Assembly (NCBI RefSeq): GCF_003112515.1 | Contig: NZ_BEVZ01000006.1 | Span: forward strand, 496,001-560,000 | Direction of reading: 5' to 3' | DNA: 64,000 nt | DNA from: Streptomyces fragilis | GTDB lineage: Bacteria > Actinomycetota > Actinomycetes > Streptomycetales > Streptomycetaceae | Program-made: the position numbers and the translations under genes | Part shown: piece after piece, positions 8,607-16,887 of the stretch | Layout: every line of letters starts with the position of its first letter | Position numbering within the stretch: position 1 is the first letter of the stretch | The notes under the pieces: generated by a model | The model's database searches: none | What the model was told of the DNA's origin: nothing | The model's input: the letters and a program-made list of their open reading frames with translations, nothing else

Positions 8607-9395
8607 TTGGCACGGGAGGAAGCGGTCGCGCGCGGACCGGTGAAGTCGGCGGAGCGGACCGTGCGGATCATGGAGGCGCTGGCCTCGTCGCCCGAGCGGC
8701 TCACGCTGGGCGCGCTGCAGGAGCTGACGGGGTATCCGCGGTCCAGCCTGTACGCGCTGTTGCGCACCCTGGCCGGGATGAAGTGGATCGAGGCGCAGGA
8801 CGGCGGGGAGTCCGCGGCCTACGGGATCGGCCCCCGGGCCCTGCTGTGCGGGACGGCCTACCTGGACCGGGATCCGGCGCTGCCGCACGCGGTGCGCCAG
8901 ATCGAGCGGCTGCGGGCGGACGTGGGGTACACCACGCACTACGCGCGCCTCGACGAGGCCCGCGTGATCTACCTGGCAACCCGTGAGGCCACCGATTCAC
9001 GGCGCCTGACCTCCCGCGTGGGACGTCAACTCCCGGCGCACGCGACCGCGTTGGGCAAGGCGTTGATGGCGGAGCTGACGGCGCGGGAAGTGGACGCGCT
9101 GCTGCCGGAGCCGCTGGAGGGGCTGACGGCGCACACCGTGACCGGGCGCCGGGAGCTGGCCGAGGAGCTGGACGGGGTCCGGGCGCGCGGCTGGTCGCTG
9201 GAGAACGAGCAGAACACGCCGGGGCTGTGCTGCGTGGCCGCCGCGGTGCCTTACCGCATCCCCGCGACGGACGCGATCAGCTGCTCGATCCCGCTGGACC
9301 ACGCCTCGGACCAGGAGATCGCGCGGGTCTCGGAGGCGGTGCTGCACCACCGGTCCGAGCTGGCGGGCACCCTGCGGCGGGAGGGGATCCGCTGA
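8607..9395 (+). CDS. IclR-family transcriptional regulator of the glucarate module
   Basis: 262 residues. The N-terminal winged HTH (about 10-70: SAERTVRIMEALASSPERLTLGALQELTGYPRSSLYALLRTL) is followed by the IclR GAF-like effector domain, including LPAHATALGKALMAELTAREVD and the C-terminal CSIPLD strand. Start chosen is TTG at 8607 because GGAGG lies 6 bp before it. ATG at 8589 is possible but lacks a ribosome site, and a start at 8457 would run through the operator. Likely effector: glucarate or a downstream keto-acid. The two operator copies define a regulon of symporter, itself and kdgD-gudD. Confidence 0.87.
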   Translation: MAREEAVARGPVKSAERTVRIMEALASSPERLTLGALQELTGYPRSSLYALLRTLAGMKWIEAQDGGESAAYGIGPRALLCGTAYLDRDPALPHAVRQIERLRADVGYTTHYARLDEARVIYLATREATDSRRLTSRVGRQLPAHATALGKALMAELTAREVDALLPEPLEGLTAHTVTGRRELAEELDGVRARGWSLENEQNTPGLCCVAAAVPYRIPATDAISCSIPLDHASDQEIARVSEAVLHHRSELAGTLRREGIR

Positions 9396-9407
9396 GCCCG
9401 CGCACGA

Positions 9408-9450
9408 CGCCGCAGGGGCACGGCGCGCGGTGGGCCGTGCCCCTGCGGCG
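9408..9450. terminator. Bidirectional terminator hairpin
   Basis: 16-bp perfect stem (9408-9423 with 9435-9450) and an 11-nt loop, immediately after the IclR stop and facing the end of gudD on the other strand. Confidence 0.8.
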
Positions 9451-9493
9451 TCCGTGGGCGCCGGCTCCCCACGGACGGACACCGGCCGCGGAG

Positions 9494-9556
9494 AGCGAGG
9501 CGCCGGCCGGCGGGAGCGAGGCGCCGGCCGGCGGGAGCGAGGCGCCGGCCGGCGGC
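9494..9556. repeat. Three tandem 21-bp GC repeats
   Basis: Three consecutive copies of a 21-bp unit beginning AGCGAGGCGCCGGCC, with a degenerate fourth, in the convergent spacer between the IclR gene and gudD. Each unit contains a self-complementary GGCGCCGGCC-type core. No coding role seen. Confidence 0.8.
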
Positions 9557-9583
9557 AGCCGGGCGAGGCGCCGGCCGCCGGGT

Positions 9584-10852
9584 TCACCAGCGCGGCACCT
9601 TCTTCTCGTAGGCGGGGTCGACGCTCCGCATGTACCCGGTGTCGTCACGGTCGCGGAGGCCGCAGGCGAGGTACTGCTCGTGCAGCCGGGCCAGTTCGTC
9701 CCGGTCGAGCTCGACGCCGAGCCCGGGACCGGGGGGCACCGCCACCGCCCCGTCCTCGAACGCCAGCACCCCGGGGGCGATCACGTCCTCGTCCTTCCAC
9801 GGCCAGTGGGTGTCGCAGGCGTAGGTGAGGTTGGGCGTGGCGGCGGCCAGATGGGTCATGGCGGCGAGGCTGATGCCGAGGTGTGAGTTGGAGTGCATGG
9901 ACAGGCCCAGACCGAAGGTGTCGCAGATCCCGGCGAGCACGCCCGAGCGCCGCAGGCCGCCCCAGTAGTGGTGGTCGGAGAGCACGACCTGCACGGCGTC
10001 GCGCGCGACGGCGGGAGCCACCTCCTCGAAGGAGACCACGCACATGTTGGTGGCCAGCGGCATCGACGCCTGACGGGCCACCGCCGCCATGCCCTCCTGG
10101 CCGGGGGTGGGGTCCTCCAGGTACTCGAGGACGCCGTCGAGCTCCCGGGCCACCCGCAGGGAGGTTTCGACGGTCCAGGCGGCGTTGGGGTCGATCCGCA
10201 GCGGGAGCGAGGGGAAGGCATCGCGCAGGGCGTGGACGGTGTCGATCTCCCTCTCCGGCGGGAACACTCCCCCTTTGAGCTTGAGCGCCGTGAAGCCGTA
10301 GGTGTCGACCATGCGGCGGGCCTGGGCGACGATGCCGTCCGCGTCCAGCGCCTCGCCCCACTCGTCGGGTGCGGCGCCCGGGTGCGCGGCCCACTTGTGG
10401 AAGAGGTAGGCGCTGAAGGGGACCCGCTCGCGTACCGCCCCGCCGAGCAGGTCGCTGACCGGGCGGCCGACGGCCCGGCCCTGGACGTCGAGGCAGGCCA
10501 CCTCGAAGGGCGAGAAGACCCGGTCGACGGTGCTGCTGGTGGTGATCATCCCGGTGAGGCCGTGCCCGTCGCTGCCGGTGTCGCCGTCCAGCGCCCGCGC
10601 GACGGCGGCCCTGACGGCGCCGAGGTGGTGGACGTCCAGGCCGGTGAGGGCATCCGCCGCGGTGCGCAGGCGGCGCAGGTGCCCGGTGTCGGCGTAGGTC
10701 TCGCCGAGACCGGTGAGCCCTTGGTCGGTGTGCACCTCCAGGACGGCCCGCAGGGCGTACGGCTCGTGGACGCCGACGGCGTTGAGCAGCGGCGGGTCAC
10801 GGAAGGCGACGGGGGTGACGGTGACGGAGGTGATCCGTATCGCGTCGCTCAC
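9584..10852 (-). CDS. gudD: Glucarate dehydratase (enolase superfamily)
   Basis: 422 residues, the normal length. It dehydrates D-glucarate (or idarate) to 5-dehydro-4-deoxyglucarate. Enolase-superfamily signatures are in order: ALKLKGG with the K-x-K base pair, RIDPNAAW with the first metal ligand, YLEDPTPG with the second, SDHHYWGG, and HSNSHLGISLA with the histidine base. The GTG start overlaps the kdgD stop by 4 nt (GTGA), so the two are translationally coupled with kdgD first. The cognate 2-oxoglutarate semialdehyde dehydrogenase is not in the window. Confidence 0.9.
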   Translation of the reverse strand: MSDAIRITSVTVTPVAFRDPPLLNAVGVHEPYALRAVLEVHTDQGLTGLGETYADTGHLRRLRTAADALTGLDVHHLGAVRAAVARALDGDTGSDGHGLTGMITTSSTVDRVFSPFEVACLDVQGRAVGRPVSDLLGGAVRERVPFSAYLFHKWAAHPGAAPDEWGEALDADGIVAQARRMVDTYGFTALKLKGGVFPPEREIDTVHALRDAFPSLPLRIDPNAAWTVETSLRVARELDGVLEYLEDPTPGQEGMAAVARQASMPLATNMCVVSFEEVAPAVARDAVQVVLSDHHYWGGLRRSGVLAGICDTFGLGLSMHSNSHLGISLAAMTHLAAATPNLTYACDTHWPWKDEDVIAPGVLAFEDGAVAVPPGPGLGVELDRDELARLHEQYLACGLRDRDDTGYMRSVDPAYEKKVPRW

Positions 10853-11781
10853 CGGACGGCCTCCTTCCCGGAGCGCGCGGCGATCTCCAGCCCGGTGCCG
10901 ACGATACGGCGCAGGCGCTCGAGGTGCTGGGGCGCCGGATCGGTCAGCGGCGGGCGGACACCGCCGACGTCGTGGCCGCGCAGGGTCACGGCGGCCTTGA
11001 CCAGGGAGACGGCGTAGCCGGGCACCCGGTCGCGCAGCGCCACCAGCGGGTGGAAGAAGTCGCGCAGCAGGAGGTCACGGGTGGCGTCGTCGCCCGTGGT
11101 GACGGCGCGGTGGAACGCGTGGGAGATCTCCGGCGCGAAGCAGAACACGGCCGAGGAGTAGAGCTCGACGCCGATGCCGCGGTAGGCCGGGACGGTCACC
11201 TCGGCCGTGGGCATCCCGTTGAAGAACTGGAACGGCTTGTCGCGCCCGGCCAGGGCGGAGCGGACCGCCAGCACGGTGCGGGAGAGCCGGTCGAGGTCGC
11301 CGACGCCGTCCTTGAAGCCGACGACCTTCTCCAGCCGCGCCACCTCGGCCGCCGCCTCGGGGGTGTAGCGCGCGTTGGACCGGTTGTAGACGATCAGCGG
11401 CAGCTCGCTCGCGGCGGCCACCTGCCGGGTGTAGGCGACCAGGCCAGCGGGCGGGGACTCGACCAGGTAGGGCGGGAGCAGCAGCAGACCGTCGGCCCCC
11501 GCGTCCTGGGCGATGCGGGACAGGCGCCAGGCCAGGGGCAGCGGGCCGCCGGTGCCGGCGAAGACGGGCACACGGCCGGCCGTGGTCTCCACCGCGGTGC
11601 GGACGACCTCGCCGTACTCCTCCGGGTCCAGTGCGTGGAACTCCCCCGTGCCGCAGGCGGCGAAGACGCCTCCGGGCCCGGCGTCGAGTCCTCGTCCAAC
11701 GTGTTCGGCGAGCGCCGCCTTGTCGATGTGCCCGGCCCGCGCGAAGGGGGTCACCGGGAAGAACAGTACGCCGTCGAACAT
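10849..11781 (-). CDS. kdgD: 5-dehydro-4-deoxyglucarate dehydratase (DHDPS superfamily)
   Basis: 310 residues, an (alpha/beta)8 class I aldolase-type enzyme that decarboxylates and dehydrates 5-dehydro-4-deoxyglucarate to 2-oxoglutarate semialdehyde. Visible markers: FFPVTPF at the N-terminus, ACGTGEFHALDPEEY for carboxylate binding, PLIVYNRSNARY with the conserved tyrosine, and VVGFKDGVGD with the Schiff-base lysine. An upstream ORF extension of 44 codons covers the operator and is not credible. ATG at 11781 has GAGG 5 bp before. First gene of the kdgD-gudD operon. Confidence 0.9.
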   Translation of the reverse strand: MFDGVLFFPVTPFARAGHIDKAALAEHVGRGLDAGPGGVFAACGTGEFHALDPEEYGEVVRTAVETTAGRVPVFAGTGGPLPLAWRLSRIAQDAGADGLLLLPPYLVESPPAGLVAYTRQVAAASELPLIVYNRSNARYTPEAAAEVARLEKVVGFKDGVGDLDRLSRTVLAVRSALAGRDKPFQFFNGMPTAEVTVPAYRGIGVELYSSAVFCFAPEISHAFHRAVTTGDDATRDLLLRDFFHPLVALRDRVPGYAVSLVKAAVTLRGHDVGGVRPPLTDPAPQHLERLRRIVGTGLEIAARSGKEAVR

Positions 11782-11802
11782 CGGCACCTCGGGGCTCCTG
11801 AT

Positions 11803-11818
11803 GTCTACATATGTGGAC
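11803..11818. promoter_or_regulatory. Palindromic operator, copy 2 (kdgD-gudD promoter)
   Basis: GTCTACATATGTGGAC, 22 bp before the kdgD start. Its reverse complement differs at one base from the copy at 8501-8516. The near-palindrome and shared position upstream of functionally linked genes point to the IclR regulator encoded at 8607. Confidence 0.75.
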
Positions 11819-12178
11819 GTCATCTCCATGTGCGAACCGTCGCCTGAACTGTAGGTCGCCGCCCGACGACGGGTCAAGGCGGCGTCCGTGGGGTGCTCAC
11901 GAGCACCGGCCACGGGCCCGTGAACCCCGAAAAGCCCTCGCCGTCCCGTTCGTTGTTTTTCTTTTCAAGATTCGCAACTCAGCGTCAAAGCATTACCCAA
12001 CGCTTTTCCGGAAGCCCTTCCACGTGGTGCACGGGATCCCTGATTCGGCCGAAAATTGTGCACCAGGCCCCTGCCTTCGACTCATGCTGCTGGCATAGTC
12101 TCCTGATCCCGCCACTTGAGGCCCGGGCTGCTTGCGCGCAGTGCTCCCCTGCGGCCGTGGATCCGAAGGAAACGACAG
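11819..12178. other. Gene-free spacer, locally AT-rich
   Basis: About 360 bp between the kdgD operator and the cupin gene. Bases 11945-12060 are distinctly AT-rich for this genome (runs of T near 11955 and AAGATTCGCAACT), as expected for promoters. I see no RNA gene or strong hairpin. Confidence 0.6.
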
Positions 12179-12496
12179 ATGCTCGAAGGGTTCCGATTTC
12201 TCTCGATCACCGATGTCCCACCGAAGGAAGTGAAGGAGGGCATCACCGCGAAGATCCTCAAGGAAGGCACGGCGGAGGACCCGTCGGTCTTCATGGAACT
12301 GACCTTCGCCCCGGGTGCGGCGTTCGGCAGGGACGAGCACGCCGAGTTGGAGATCCTGCACGTCCTGGAGGGCGAGTTCAGTGACGGCGACGCCGTTCAC
12401 GGCCCCGGCACCGTGATTATCGGGCATCCTGGTTCGGTGCATTTCCCGGCGTCCTCGTCGGGCTGCCGGGTGCTCGCCTTCCATCCTCAGGGCTGA
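12179..12496 (+). CDS. Small single-domain cupin protein
   Basis: 105 residues covering one cupin barrel. The first cupin motif is degenerate (FAPGAAFGRDEHAELEILHVLEGEF, with one histidine and glutamates in the metal-ligand region) and the second is PGTVIIGHPGSVHFPASSSGC, with the usual G..H pattern. ATG at 12179 follows GAAGGA by 8 bp. Such proteins can be metal-dependent isomerases or dioxygenases, or sensors; no function can be assigned. It stands alone between the glucarate and conservon loci. Confidence 0.75.
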   Translation: MLEGFRFLSITDVPPKEVKEGITAKILKEGTAEDPSVFMELTFAPGAAFGRDEHAELEILHVLEGEFSDGDAVHGPGTVIIGHPGSVHFPASSSGCRVLAFHPQG

Positions 12497-12669
12497 TCCC
12501 CGGTCCGGCCGGCCGTGAAAGCGGGCGGCGGTCCGATCGGCCCCTCCCGGGCGAAAGATCGACAACGGCCCGGGACCGCCGAACATGCCCGAGATAAGCG
12601 ATCACCGGCGAGGCCGGCATCGCGTCCCCGCGGGCGACGACAAAAACTCTGGTCGATTGGCGATAACGC

Positions 12670-14223
12670 GTGCTCGATTACACGGACTTGGTCATCGGAG
12701 CGTCGTCCGCGCTCGGCTCGGCGATCGTGGTGTGGTCGGCCTGTCTGCCGGGCAGGCGCCGCGTCGCACGGGAACTGGACGAGGCCTTGGCGGCCGCCCG
12801 CGAGAAGGCCGAGGCCGCCGAGCTCGCCCGGCAGGAGCAGGGCCGGCACTGGCAGTACGCCCAGCAGGTGATCAGCGAGCTGGAGTGCCTGGTGGAGCGG
12901 CGGCTTCCCCAGGTGGTGCAGGAACTGGAGGGTGTGCGGGTGCCGGCCACGGCCGGACTCGCACACCCTGCCGTGTTCGAGGGCACCGAGGTGGCCGGCT
13001 ACCTCACAGCCGCCGAGGAGCTGGTCCGCGGCGCGGGCGGCGTCGTCCGGCGCGGCATGGAGGAGTCCGCGCGGGGGGCGCTGCGCGGCATCGCGGAGGA
13101 GGTCCAGGCGGCCCTGACGCACGCTCAGGCCGACATCGACGACGGTCTCGACGACCTGGAGCTGACCGGCGGCGGCGCGTACGCCGGGGCGAAGGACGTG
13201 CGCTCCATCCTCACCAAGGTCGACCACAGCGTCACCATGGGCGTCCACAGCGTGCAGCGGCTGCGGATCCTCACCGACTCCTGGCCCGGCGTGCAGCGGG
13301 CGAGCTGCACGGTGGCGGAGATCGTGGAGAGCGCCCGCGGCCGCATCCGGCACAGCAGCGCCGTCGACTACGCCTACCACGTCGAAACCGGCGAGATCGT
13401 CGTCGACGGCCTGATCGTGGAGCCGGCCATCGTCGCCCTGACCGAGCTGCTGGCCAACGCGACGGCCTACTCCGGAGGCACGGTCTCGGTCCACGTGCAG
13501 CGGGTGCCCAACGGGATCCGGTTCTCGGTGGAGGACCAGGGACTCGGCATGGCCCCGCTGCAGCTCGAGGAGGCGGAACGTTCCCTCTCCGCCGGCGGCA
13601 CCGGGGTGACCGACCTGGCGGAGCCCGGGCGGCTGGGATTCCTGGTGGTGGGACGGCTGACGGCCGAGTACGGACTGCGGGCGGGCCTCGCGCCGTCCGC
13701 GGCCGGCGGGATGCGCGCCGACCTCCTCGTCCCGGACGCCCACCTGCAGGAGGAGGCTCCGCGGGAGCCGGCCGCGGCGGGCGACCTGCGGCACGCGGTC
13801 CGGCCGGAATTCCCCGGCGGCGCACGTCCCTCCGCCGTCCCCGGTCCCCGCGCGCCGATGGCCGCCCTCGCACCGCCCGGCCTCGCACCGCCCGCCGACG
13901 CCTGGGCCGTGGCGCCACCGCCCGCCGCCCCGGCACCCGCCCCGGCCCGCCTGACGCCCGCCCAGCACAACGGGGCGTACCAGGCACAGACCCCGCGGCT
14001 GCCCGACCCCGCCCACGGGTTCGGCGCGCCCGCCGACGCCGCACCGGAGCTCCCCGTCCTCCCCAAACGACAGCCGCGGGCGCCCCGCCGCCATGCCGCG
14101 CCGTCGCCCCGGCCGACCCACGCCGCCCTTCCCGACCCCGAGACGTTCACCGCGGACCTGGGACGGGTGATGGACACCCTGATGGAGGGCTACGGCGACG
14201 GCACGAACGACTTAGGAGCCTGA
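12670..14223 (+). CDS. cvnA: Conservon sensor-like ATPase CvnA
   Basis: 517 residues, GTG start. A short N-terminal hydrophobic helix (VIGASSALGSAIVVWSACL) is followed by coiled coil (30-75), a helical dimerisation region and a GHKL ATPase fold at about 240-350: N-box ELLANATAYSGG, G1 DQGLGM, G2 RLGFLVVGRL. There is no clear phospho-acceptor H-box. The C-terminal 170 residues are Pro/Ala-rich. Known Cvn proteins form a membrane-linked complex resembling eukaryotic G-protein systems. Codon 515 is TTA (14212-14214), rare in Streptomyces and dependent on the bldA tRNA. First gene of the cvn operon. Confidence 0.88.
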   Translation: MLDYTDLVIGASSALGSAIVVWSACLPGRRRVARELDEALAAAREKAEAAELARQEQGRHWQYAQQVISELECLVERRLPQVVQELEGVRVPATAGLAHPAVFEGTEVAGYLTAAEELVRGAGGVVRRGMEESARGALRGIAEEVQAALTHAQADIDDGLDDLELTGGGAYAGAKDVRSILTKVDHSVTMGVHSVQRLRILTDSWPGVQRASCTVAEIVESARGRIRHSSAVDYAYHVETGEIVVDGLIVEPAIVALTELLANATAYSGGTVSVHVQRVPNGIRFSVEDQGLGMAPLQLEEAERSLSAGGTGVTDLAEPGRLGFLVVGRLTAEYGLRAGLAPSAAGGMRADLLVPDAHLQEEAPREPAAAGDLRHAVRPEFPGGARPSAVPGPRAPMAALAPPGLAPPADAWAVAPPPAAPAPAPARLTPAQHNGAYQAQTPRLPDPAHGFGAPADAAPELPVLPKRQPRAPRRHAAPSPRPTHAALPDPETFTADLGRVMDTLMEGYGDGTNDLGA

Positions 14224-14224
14224 G

Positions 14225-14662
14225 ATGTCCGAGTACACCCACGCCACCGCCGACACCGTCGACATGGCCCCCCAGCTCAACACCCTGCTCGGTGACGGGG
14301 TCACCGGCGCCGTGCTGTTCTCCAGCGACGGGATGATGCTCACCCACACCGACGGGATCCCGCGGGACACCGCCGAGAAGCTCAGCGCCGCCTTCAGCGG
14401 ACTGGCGTCGCTGCACACCTCGGTCTTCCTGGAGTTCTCCGGCAGCCGTCCCGAGCAGATGCGGATGAAGTACAACATCATCGACTTCACCGAGATGACG
14501 GTCGCGGTCCTGTCCGCCGGACGGAACACCGGTCTGGCGGTGGCCGTGGAGGGCGACCGGTCACCACGGGTGCAGGCCGCGATCGGCAAGAGCCTCAAAC
14601 TGATCAAAGGGCTCGGCTCGTACCTGGAGGCCCGCGAACGGCAGCTCACCGCCGGGCAATGA
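14225..14662 (+). CDS. cvnB: Conservon roadblock/LC7 protein CvnB
   Basis: 145 residues, a single roadblock/LC7 domain (about 12-110: LNTLLGDGVTGAVLFSSDGM through AVLSAGRNTGLAVAVEGD). In the bacterial MglB-like role it binds and tunes the small GTPase encoded two genes downstream. It starts 2 bp after the cvnA stop and overlaps cvnC by 4 nt (ATGA), so translation is coupled. Confidence 0.9.
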   Translation: MSEYTHATADTVDMAPQLNTLLGDGVTGAVLFSSDGMMLTHTDGIPRDTAEKLSAAFSGLASLHTSVFLEFSGSRPEQMRMKYNIIDFTEMTVAVLSAGRNTGLAVAVEGDRSPRVQAAIGKSLKLIKGLGSYLEARERQLTAGQ

Positions 14663-15078
14663 GCGGCGGACCGGCAGGCGGCGGGCACACCCGGCGTGGG
14701 GTGGTCCGCTCCCACACCGTCATCCCCCTCGTGGAGGACGAGCCCTCCGGCGAGGTGGACCGGGCCGGCGTGGACGCGGAACCGGAGCCGCCACGGCTGT
14801 GCACCGACCACGCCACCCTCCTCTCGCTCGCCCCGGCCGCACCGCGGGCCGGCCTGGGCGTGCAGGCCCACCGGGTGCTGGCGCTGTGCGCGCCGGGAGT
14901 GGTCTCGGTGGCCGAGGTGGCGGCCCACCTGGAGATGCCCGGCGGGGTGGTCCGCGTGCTGGTGACCGACCTGGTGACCCGGGGGAACCTGCTGGCGGCC
15001 GACCCGTTCGTCCCGCAGGCCCAGCCGCACGAGAAGGAATTCCTGGAACGGATACTCGATGGCCTTCAGCGACTCTAG
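14659..15078 (+). CDS. cvnC: Conservon DUF742 protein CvnC
   Basis: 139 residues, DUF742. The C-terminal half forms a winged-helix-like fold: PRAGLGVQAHRVLALCAPGVVSVAEVAAHLEMPGGVVRVLVTDLVTRG. The N-terminal part is an unstructured acidic segment (EDEPSGEVDRAGVDAEPEPP). It is always found between cvnB and cvnD. The biochemical role is unknown. It overlaps cvnB by 4 nt and cvnD by 20 nt. Confidence 0.9.
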   Translation: MSGGPAGGGHTRRGVVRSHTVIPLVEDEPSGEVDRAGVDAEPEPPRLCTDHATLLSLAPAAPRAGLGVQAHRVLALCAPGVVSVAEVAAHLEMPGGVVRVLVTDLVTRGNLLAADPFVPQAQPHEKEFLERILDGLQRL

Positions 15079-15652
15079 ACGCCCGCACTACCTGCCCCCG
15101 GGGTCCACCTCCGTGAAGATCGTGGTGCTCGGCGCCTTCGGCGTCGGCAAGACGACCCTGGTGGAGGCGGTCTCCGAGATCCTGCCGCTGCGCACCGAGG
15201 AACGGCTCACCCGGGCGGGGCAGATGGTCGACGACCTGCCGACCGCGGCCAAGACGACCACCACCGTCGCCATGGACTTCGGACGGCGCACGCTGGCCGG
15301 CGGCATCGTCGTCTACATGTTCGGCGCGCCCGGACAGCCCCGGTTCGCCGACATGATCCGTTCCCTGCTCAACGGCGCGCTGGGCGGCATCGTCCTCGTC
15401 GACACGCGGCACGTGGACGCCTGTTACGAGTCGATCGGTCTCCTGGAGGAGGCCGGCCTGCCGTACGTCATCGCGATCAACGACTTCCCCCAGGCGCCCG
15501 TGTACCCGGAACCGGTCCTGCGGGACGCGCTGAGCCTGCCCGACGACCGGCCGCTGATCCGGATCGACGCGCGGGCCCGCGAGTCGGCGAAACTGTCCCT
15601 GATCGCCCTGGTCAAGGACGTCCTGAGTCCCAAGGAGATCCAGGTGCGATGA
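15059..15652 (+). CDS. cvnD: Conservon small GTPase CvnD
   Basis: 197 residues, MglA/Rab-like GTP-binding protein. P-loop is VVLGAFGVGKTTLVEAVS at about residues 20-37; switch-region sequences TVAMDFG and FGAPGQPRF correspond to G2 and G3; IAINDFP corresponds to the N-K-x-D position but reads N-D-F. The conservon model places it as the G-protein output switched by CvnA and CvnB. Start overlaps cvnC by 20 nt; stop overlaps the P450 start by 4 nt. Confidence 0.9.
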   Translation: MAFSDSRRPHYLPPGSTSVKIVVLGAFGVGKTTLVEAVSEILPLRTEERLTRAGQMVDDLPTAAKTTTTVAMDFGRRTLAGGIVVYMFGAPGQPRFADMIRSLLNGALGGIVLVDTRHVDACYESIGLLEEAGLPYVIAINDFPQAPVYPEPVLRDALSLPDDRPLIRIDARARESAKLSLIALVKDVLSPKEIQVR

Positions 15653-16878
15653 CGACTTCCGCGGGTGTCCCCCGACTTCACGGCACGGCCCTGGACGAAC
15701 AGGACCTCTACGCGCACCTGCGGTCGCAGGGCCCGGTGGCCTGGGCGGAGATCGCCGACGGCATACACGTCCTGGTGGTGACGGGCTGGCAGGCGGCCCG
15801 CGAGGTGCTGACCGGCCCCGCCTTCCGCAAGGACCCCGGTCACTGGGAGGCGCTGAACCGCGGCGTGGTCCCCTCCCGGCTGACCTATCTGGCCACGCCC
15901 GGCCTGCACCACAGCGACGGCGAGCGGCACGAGCGGCTGCGGCGCGCGGTGGGCGACTGCCTGGCCTCGGTCAACCTGCACGCGGTCCGCGAGACGGTGC
16001 AGCGTCACGCCCGGGACCTGATCGAGGAGGTGGCCGAGCGCGGTCACCTGGACCTGATGGCCGAGTACGCGGACCGGGTGGTGGCCCGGACCATGACCGG
16101 GCTGGCCGGTCTTCCGCCCGGGCAGGCCGACCGGGTGCGGGCGGCGACCGACCGGCTCGCCGACGCCCAGCCGGACGCCACCACCGCGTGGTGGGACCTG
16201 TACGGCATGGTCCAGGAGGTGCTCGACGGGAAACGGGAGCATCCGGCCCGGGACTTCGCGTCCTGGCTGCTGGCGCACCCCGCCGGTCTCAGCGACGACG
16301 AGGTGTGCCACCAGGTGATCGCCCTGATCATCCTGGGCGCGGCGCCCACCGCGGCCTGGATCGGCACCACCCTGCACGCCCTGGTCGCCGACCCGGCCTA
16401 CGCGACCCGGCTGATCGGCGGTTCGGTGACCGTGCGGGCGGCGCTCACCGAGACCCTCTCGCGCCGCTGCCCGGCCGCCACCATGTCCGCCTACTACGCG
16501 GTGAGCCCCACCGTGCTGCACGGGGTGCACGTCCCGCCCGGCATCCCCGTGCTGATCCACCACGCGGCCACCGGCGTCGATCCCGACCGCCCCGGGGACG
16601 GCGGCGCGCACGACCGCAGTCACCTCGCCTGGTCCGCGGGGGTCCACCGGTGCCCGGCGCCCGGTCTGGCGACCACCATCGCGGAGGCCGCGACCGAGAC
16701 GGCCGTCGACATGCTGTGGGACCTGACCGCCCCGATCACCGCGGTCGCCCGGCGGCCCAGCCCGTTCCGCGCCTGCCCCGCCCACGTGGGGGTGCTGTTC
16801 TCCACCACCCGGAAAGGCAGGAGAGGCCTTTCCACCTGGCGCGACGGACGCGACGTACGCCCCAGCGACGAGGAGTGA
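15649..16878 (+). CDS. cvnE: Conservon cytochrome P450, CYP157-like, without ExxR
   Basis: 409 residues. The heme-binding loop is present (WSAGVHRCPAPG; axial Cys335), with Trp where Phe is usual. The K-helix, normally E-x-x-R, reads ETLS from Glu268, so the otherwise universal arginine is Ser. The I-helix reads LGAAPTAAW: the oxygen-activating Thr is kept but the acidic residue before it is Pro. CYP157-family P450s of S. coelicolor conservons are known to lack ExxR, which fits this setting. Substrate and redox partner are unknown; a sensory or non-monooxygenase role is possible. Coupled to cvnD by an ATGA overlap. Confidence 0.88.
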   Translation: MTTSAGVPRLHGTALDEQDLYAHLRSQGPVAWAEIADGIHVLVVTGWQAAREVLTGPAFRKDPGHWEALNRGVVPSRLTYLATPGLHHSDGERHERLRRAVGDCLASVNLHAVRETVQRHARDLIEEVAERGHLDLMAEYADRVVARTMTGLAGLPPGQADRVRAATDRLADAQPDATTAWWDLYGMVQEVLDGKREHPARDFASWLLAHPAGLSDDEVCHQVIALIILGAAPTAAWIGTTLHALVADPAYATRLIGGSVTVRAALTETLSRRCPAATMSAYYAVSPTVLHGVHVPPGIPVLIHHAATGVDPDRPGDGGAHDRSHLAWSAGVHRCPAPGLATTIAEAATETAVDMLWDLTAPITAVARRPSPFRACPAHVGVLFSTTRKGRRGLSTWRDGRDVRPSDEE

Positions 16879-16887
16879 GACAGGCAC

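Noticed and set aside
9494..9556. Operator cluster of the IclR regulator
   Set aside because: The 21-bp repeats bear no resemblance to the two palindromes and lie in a convergent, not promoter, spacer.
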